DNA of 9,329 nt, taken from assembly GCA_022704725.1 (NCBI GenBank), contig JAKJFV010000041.1, positions 1 through 9,329 on the forward strand, read 5' to 3'. The DNA comes from Spirochaetota bacterium (lineage in GTDB: Bacteria; Spirochaetota; Spirochaetia; Treponematales; Treponemataceae). The notes beneath the pieces were generated by a model that was given only the letters and a program-made list of their open reading frames with translations, did no database searches and had not been told where the DNA came from. A program made the position numbers and the translations under genes. Of this stretch, positions 5,961 through 9,329 are shown in pieces; position 1 is the first letter of the stretch, and each line of letters begins with the position of its first letter.

Positions 5961-7628
5961 GTGTCTAATAGCGCATTTAAAAAAAGTAAAAGACGGTATA
6001 TTTATGTAACCGCCGGAATACTGCTTGTTGTGACTTTTTCCTCAATTTTTTTCTGTATCTCCTATATACGGGAACTTCAGTCCCTTATATCATATGACAC
6101 GCTGCAGATGCAGAGAAGTTCCTCTTTTTTGGAAATTTCTATTGCAGGGGCTGTAATTTTAGTAATTACATTAATCTCCTTTTTAACTTTTTTTTCGGTG
6201 TCGCAAATTACCTTCAAAAACAAGCTGCAGACACTTGCATACATCGACCCCGTGACGAAGGGATGGAACAGCAACTGGTTTAAAGCCCGAATTCCTCTTA
6301 TGCTTAAAACAGCGGTCTGCAATAAATATGTGCTTATTTTACTGGATATTGATAAATTCAAGGTTCTAAATGATGCTTTCGGACACGCGAAAGGCGACTC
6401 CTTACTTGCCTACATTTATGAGTGCATAGAAAAACAGCAGACAGAAAATGAAATTCTCTGCCGTCTTGAGTCCGACTGCTTCTTATTTTTAATGCACTTT
6501 GATTCAAATCATGAAATACAGGAACGGCTGGAAAAACTGTCGATTCAAATTAATAACTTCACAGAAGCCCGCGAGCAGAAATATTTTATTTCTATGTCCT
6601 GCGGTATAAGTCAAATTGATAATGCAGATGAGGACCTTTTTATTTACATAGACCGGTGCGAAGTTGCGCTCAACTGCTGTGCTAAGACAATTGGAAGAAC
6701 CCGCTTTTTGCGTTCGGCTTTTTTTAATGAATGCGACCGGACCAAGCTCATTGAAGAGAAAAAGATCGAGAACAAAATGGCAAAGGCTCTGGAATCCGGA
6801 CAGTTTTCTGTGTATCTTCAGCCTAAATTCGACATAGACAGCAATAGGGTTGCAGGAGCAGAAGCCCTTGTCCGCTGGCAGGACCCCGAGCGCGGAATGA
6901 TTATGCCTAACGATTTTATATCACTCTTTGAAAAAAACGGTTTTATTTTAAAGCTGGATCTCTTTGTCTTCGAAAAGGTATGCAAAATAATCCGCTCATG
7001 GATTGATGCAGGTGCAGCTCCAGTGCCAATATCTGTTAACCTCTCAAGAACGTATCTGGATTCACTTTTATTTCTCGATAATTTGGAAAAAATCCGAAAA
7101 CAGTATAATGTTCCTTCTGAATATATAGAACTGGAATTAACAGAATCAATTGTATATGAAAATATGGGGCTTCTGCTTACAATCATTAATAAGATTCATT
7201 CACTGGGATATACCTGCTCTATTGACGACTTCGGGTCAGGCTATTCTTCTCTTAATTTATTGCGGAATGTCCCTGTCGACACTTTAAAACTTGACAGAGG
7301 TTTTTTCTTAGAATCGGAAGAATCGCCGGAACGGGGCAATGCTGTTATCACATCTGTAATTGATCTGGCCCGCAAACTAAATATGAAAACAGTATCTGAA
7401 GGAGTAGAAAGTGTTGTTCAGGTTAATTTTCTTAAAAACGCACAATGCGATCTGGTTCAGGGCTATGTTTTTTCAAAACCGGTTCCAATTCCGGAATTTG
7501 AGAAAGAAGTATTCGGTTTAGTACTGTCTGAAAAAAGAATTCTCCCCGACATAGATCCCTATAAGACCGAAGGCGAATTTCTTATGCACGATGCAACCGA
7601 CTTTGAACAGAATTTACCCTTGTCCTAA
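5961..7628 (+). CDS. Membrane GGDEF-EAL protein, likely c-di-GMP phosphodiesterase
   Basis: A 555-residue inner-membrane protein with two TM helices (about 13-36 and 59-81) separated by a short 22-residue outer loop, too small for a folded sensor domain. A GGDEF domain (about 90-250) keeps the nucleotide-side motif DIDKFKVLNDAFGHAKGD (129-146), but the catalytic GGDEF has become ESDCF (170-174) and the RxxD inhibitory site is absent, so it should not make c-di-GMP. The EAL domain (about 270-515) has every expected catalytic residue at canonical spacing: Glu301 in EAL, Asn360, Glu392, Asp422/Asp423 in DDFGSGYSS, Lys443, Glu480 and Gln500 in QGYVFSKP. It is therefore predicted to hydrolyse c-di-GMP, with the degenerate GGDEF perhaps as a GTP-sensing or dimer module. 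GTG 5961 is used with AGGAA before it; the overlapping ATG at 5959 is out of frame. About 40 residues follow the EAL domain. It appears to be a single-gene unit. Confidence 0.92.
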   Translation: MSNSAFKKSKRRYIYVTAGILLVVTFSSIFFCISYIRELQSLISYDTLQMQRSSSFLEISIAGAVILVITLISFLTFFSVSQITFKNKLQTLAYIDPVTKGWNSNWFKARIPLMLKTAVCNKYVLILLDIDKFKVLNDAFGHAKGDSLLAYIYECIEKQQTENEILCRLESDCFLFLMHFDSNHEIQERLEKLSIQINNFTEAREQKYFISMSCGISQIDNADEDLFIYIDRCEVALNCCAKTIGRTRFLRSAFFNECDRTKLIEEKKIENKMAKALESGQFSVYLQPKFDIDSNRVAGAEALVRWQDPERGMIMPNDFISLFEKNGFILKLDLFVFEKVCKIIRSWIDAGAAPVPISVNLSRTYLDSLLFLDNLEKIRKQYNVPSEYIELELTESIVYENMGLLLTIINKIHSLGYTCSIDDFGSGYSSLNLLRNVPVDTLKLDRGFFLESEESPERGNAVITSVIDLARKLNMKTVSEGVESVVQVNFLKNAQCDLVQGYVFSKPVPIPEFEKEVFGLVLSEKRILPDIDPYKTEGEFLMHDATDFEQNLPLS

Positions 7629-8306
7629 TCTAAAGGGGCGAAACGTTTTTTTTCCAAACAAACCTTCACCGATTTCGAAAAAATCTGCACAATAACGGTC
7701 TGTCAGGCCGGGAAAGGTTATGACGGCAAAACTTGCCGGCATTCCGCCCCTTGGTCTTGAACAGCTGCCGGGATTGAGCACAAGGCTTATAGCCCGTTCT
7801 TCCCAATAGGGTCTGTGTGTATGCCCGAACAAGACAATATCTGCATCGAGAGACGAAGCAGTATCTAAAAGTGTCTCTGTTCCAATGTCCACACCATGAC
7901 GGTTTCCATGTACTGCCATAATATGTCTTCCTGCAGCAGTGAAAATAATACGGTGAGGAGCAGCTATAATACGGCGTACCTGCCCGCCGCTAATTTCTTC
8001 TTCGTAAAAATACCGCTCAGAGTCGCCGTTGCCCTTAACAAAGGCAAGTACAGGAGGAACAGCCTTACGTAAAGTCTCATTGTCCTGTGCTTCTTCAAGA
8101 TACTGCACAAGATCACACACTCCGTCACCGCAGAAAACCATGGCATCTGCATCGGGACCGAATTCTTCGATTATGTCAAAAAAAACATCGTAGTCGCCGT
8201 GACTGTCGGAGATAACTAAGATTCTTGCCTGCTTTTTTTTCTCAAGTTTTTTTATATCTTCAAGTGATCCTATGAGGTACGATGACTGCTGTACTAAATC
8301 ATTCAT
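7614..8306 (-). CDS. YfcE/MJ0936-type metallophosphoesterase
   Basis: A 230-residue cytoplasmic calcineurin-like phosphoesterase. The two-metal site is complete: Asp34 and His36 in SDSHGD, Asp61 in CGDG, Asn93 in GNGD, His133 and His137 in VHGNRHG, and His162/His164 in GHTH, followed by the family's NPGS signature (178-181). Members of this family hydrolyse phosphodiesters in vitro; their cellular substrates are mostly unknown, so none is assigned. About 25 residues precede the usual start of the fold (ARILVISDSHG), a slightly long N-terminus. Start ATG 8306 follows GGAAGG with a 6-nt spacing. It lies 15 nt behind the lipoprotein gene and probably shares its transcript. Its last 15 bp overlap the convergent end of the GGDEF-EAL gene (7614-7628), with no clear terminator between them. 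Confidence 0.9.
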   Translation of the reverse strand: MNDLVQQSSYLIGSLEDIKKLEKKKQARILVISDSHGDYDVFFDIIEEFGPDADAMVFCGDGVCDLVQYLEEAQDNETLRKAVPPVLAFVKGNGDSERYFYEEEISGGQVRRIIAAPHRIIFTAAGRHIMAVHGNRHGVDIGTETLLDTASSLDADIVLFGHTHRPYWEERAISLVLNPGSCSRPRGGMPASFAVITFPGLTDRYCADFFEIGEGLFGKKTFRPFRLGQG

Positions 8307-8321
8307 AAAAAACCTTCCGTC

Positions 8322-9131
8322 CTAATTTCCCGAAATTAATGACAAACCGCTTACAAGAGGTTCATCAATAAGATCCTGTTCTATTAGTGATATAAGAAAA
8401 TGATTTTTTGACCTCAGTGATGTTTCAGGATCAATACTTAATTCGGTTTGCCATGATGAGCCGAGCATGGATTTAATAAAGCTCTGTATCTGTACAGAGG
8501 AGGCTGTCTGCGGAAATTCCGGAGCCTTTTTTATTGCAAGGAGTAATATTGAAGGAATAAGATCCAGGTGCTGCAACCCTGCTTCTTCACCCATTGCCTG
8601 ACCGCTTCCAAAGGGTGCAAAATCGATCACGGCATGCGACCCCGCTTCTATACCAAGTACATCATCCTGAGGGAATAATGACAATACAGGAAAAGAATAG
8701 GATGGATCTGTGAGAGAACGATCCTGTATAACGGCTAATGAGCGGTGTGCGCCTTCCGGAGCACCCAGAACAATCAGCGCTTTAATTTTTTTTCCTTGTA
8801 TAATATCCGGCAGTGAAGATATGCGGCCCGAAACACCCTCATAATTAAAATCGCGGGGAAAAGCCAAAGGCAGAATCAGACCATCATCTTTATCGAGACC
8901 AAAATGAGTCTCTAATAGAGACAGCGTATTTTCATAAAAAGGAGAATCTGTGTAGCCGTATCCGAAAACAACAACAATTCTGTTTTCTGTCTTTTGCGGA
9001 GATTCAGCCGCAGGCTCAACAAAACCGGGGGAAACAACAATTTTTTCTGCCGGTTCTTCTTCGCGCTGAACATTACAGGCACATAAGAACACGGACATAA
9101 TAAGCAGTATAATTTTTTGAACAGTCTGCAT
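8322..9131 (-). CDS. Uncharacterised lipoprotein, possible periplasmic-binding fold
   Basis: A predicted lipoprotein of 269 residues. The N-terminus MQTVQKIILLIMSVFLCAC has a positive end, a hydrophobic core and a lipobox L-C-A-C, with lipidation expected at Cys19. A Glu/Pro/Ala-rich linker (20-50) leads to a globular domain of alternating strand and helix segments: RIVVVFGYGY (51-60), IKALIVLGAPEG (116-127), FPVLSLFP (147-154), HAVIDFAPFGSGQAMGEEAG (166-185). This resembles a type I periplasmic-binding or DUF3798-like Rossmann-type protein, but I do not recognise the family with certainty. Start ATG 9131 is chosen because it begins the signal peptide; no Shine-Dalgarno precedes it, and an in-frame TTG at 9152 is also without one. 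Transcribed ahead of the phosphoesterase and divergent from the cotransporter gene. Confidence 0.7.
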   Translation of the reverse strand: MQTVQKIILLIMSVFLCACNVQREEEPAEKIVVSPGFVEPAAESPQKTENRIVVVFGYGYTDSPFYENTLSLLETHFGLDKDDGLILPLAFPRDFNYEGVSGRISSLPDIIQGKKIKALIVLGAPEGAHRSLAVIQDRSLTDPSYSFPVLSLFPQDDVLGIEAGSHAVIDFAPFGSGQAMGEEAGLQHLDLIPSILLLAIKKAPEFPQTASSVQIQSFIKSMLGSSWQTELSIDPETSLRSKNHFLISLIEQDLIDEPLVSGLSLISGN

Positions 9132-9140
9132 AACAAGGCT

Positions 9141-9170
9141 ATAGTACCACAATTGGCCGTTTTATGCCAA
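9141..9170 (-). promoter_or_regulatory. Candidate promoter of the lipoprotein-phosphoesterase pair
   Basis: Minus strand TTGGCA (9170-9165), 18-bp spacer, TACTAT (9146-9141). The -10 lies 9 bp from ATG 9131, so the expected transcript would start only a few nucleotides before the start codon. That would explain the missing Shine-Dalgarno. The -35 is inside the inverted repeat ATTGGC-N8-GCCAAT (9152-9171). Confidence 0.4.
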
Positions 9171-9171
9171 T
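9152..9171. promoter_or_regulatory. Inverted repeat ATTGGC-N8-GCCAAT in the divergent promoter region
   Basis: Six-base perfect arms around an 8-bp spacer, covering the predicted leftward -35 and lying about 15 bp upstream of the predicted rightward -35. It could be an operator shared by the divergent pair. The arms are short, so chance is possible. Confidence 0.3.
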
Positions 9172-9185
9172 GACCATTATCCATC

Positions 9186-9214
9186 TTGCATACTTGCCCC
9201 TGTTCTGATATTGT
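9186..9214 (+). promoter_or_regulatory. Candidate promoter of the cotransporter gene
   Basis: TTGCAT (9186-9191), 17-bp spacer, TATTGT (9209-9214). Only 6 bp separate the -10 from ATG 9221, so the transcript would start at or beside the start codon. Each hexamer is only a partial match to consensus. Confidence 0.4.
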
Positions 9215-9220
9215 CTGTTT

Positions 9221-9329
9221 ATGAAAATAATCTCTTCACTTTTCCAGCTCATAGGCAGCTTAGGTTTCCTTCTATATGGAATGAAACTAATGAGCGACGG
9301 TATTCAAAAAAGTGCAGGAAAAAGCCTTC
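9221..9329 (+). CDS. Na+/phosphate cotransporter-family protein, 5' end only
   Basis: Only the first 36 codons are in the window; the gene runs off the right edge. The N-terminus LFQLIGSLGFLLYGMKLMSD followed by GIQKSAGKSL matches the opening helix of the NptA/PNaS family (Na+/Pi-cotransporter, often with a C-terminal PhoU-like domain), whose members typically begin with a 'GLGLFLYGMKLMSDGLQ' type segment. It would be an inner-membrane protein importing phosphate with sodium, or a relative with another role. No Shine-Dalgarno precedes ATG 9221. It is divergent from the lipoprotein gene. Family call rests on this short but characteristic motif. Confidence 0.75.
   Translation, partial: MKIISSLFQLIGSLGFLLYGMKLMSDGIQKSAGKSL

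Noticed and set aside
6460..6490. Diguanylate cyclase activity from the GGDEF domain
   Set aside because: The signature is ESDCF rather than GG(D/E)EF, so synthesis of c-di-GMP is not expected.
6077..7186. Minus-strand open frames of 94 and 122 residues opposite the GGDEF-EAL gene
   Set aside because: They are antisense to a clearly conserved domain protein, have no ribosome site or recognisable motifs, and are shadows.
7614..7660. Bidirectional terminator between the GGDEF-EAL and phosphoesterase genes
   Set aside because: A CCCTT/AAGGG pairing and a later T8 run exist on the plus strand, but the stem is only about 5 bp and the T-run is roughly 10 nt away, too weak to call.
8912..9184. A 90-residue minus-strand reading overlapping the lipoprotein start
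   Set aside because: It is a different frame over the signal peptide and N-terminal domain of the lipoprotein, with no motifs or ribosome site.

Overview
The window looks like chromosomal DNA from a spirochaete, most likely a Treponema or close relative. This rests on moderate AT-richness, a two-membrane envelope gene set (an outer-membrane lipoprotein-sorting-like protein beside a Lol/MacB-type ABC exporter), a loose spirochaete-like lipobox (LCAC), and strong sigma70-type promoters. The genus is an inference from gene content; no rRNA or other phylogenetic marker is present. There are no tRNAs, CRISPR arrays or insertion sequences.

Layout, left to right. (1) Positions 2-4571, minus strand: an envelope transport operon read right to left. 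A consensus promoter (TTGACA, 17 bp, TATTAT) has a perfect 11+4+11 palindrome over its -10. It drives a LolD-like ATPase (3684-4454), two FtsX/MacB-type permeases (2153-3682 and 821-2131), and a secreted LolA-like protein (2-722). The last gene is broken by a frameshift, and probably a small deletion, near an A7 run. A 16-bp-stem inverted repeat (772-808) sits between the second permease and the LolA-like gene. (2) Positions 4586-5882, minus strand: a two-gene module of an SPFH/band-7 membrane protein (4805-5812) and a 63-residue ribbon-helix-helix protein (4586-4777). It has its own TTGACA-N17-TATTAT promoter. Tandem TGATATCA boxes spaced 11 bp apart cover the predicted transcription start, an arrangement expected for a cooperatively binding RHH repressor. 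(3) Positions 5893-7628, plus strand: a two-TM GGDEF-EAL protein. The EAL phosphodiesterase residues are all intact, while the GGDEF motif has decayed to ESDCF. (4) Positions 7614-9170, minus strand: an unrecognised lipoprotein (8322-9131) followed by a YfcE/MJ0936-type metallophosphoesterase (7614-8306), which converges on the GGDEF-EAL gene with a 15-bp overlap. (5) Positions 9186-9329, plus strand: the start of a Na+/phosphate cotransporter-family gene, divergent from the lipoprotein. Both divergent genes lack a clear Shine-Dalgarno and have -10-like hexamers only 6-9 bp from their start codons, which suggests leaderless or near-leaderless transcripts.

How they work together: the ABC block is probably one system moving a lipoprotein, lipid or other hydrophobic substrate out of the inner membrane. 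The LolA-like protein would be the periplasmic carrier, here probably inactive. The promoter/operator architecture says this block and the SPFH-RHH module are each controlled by repressors. The GGDEF-EAL protein would lower c-di-GMP. The remaining genes form an ordinary housekeeping or uncharacterised neighbourhood.

The least explained parts are the SPFH-RHH module with its boxed promoter and the broken carrier gene behind the inverted repeat.
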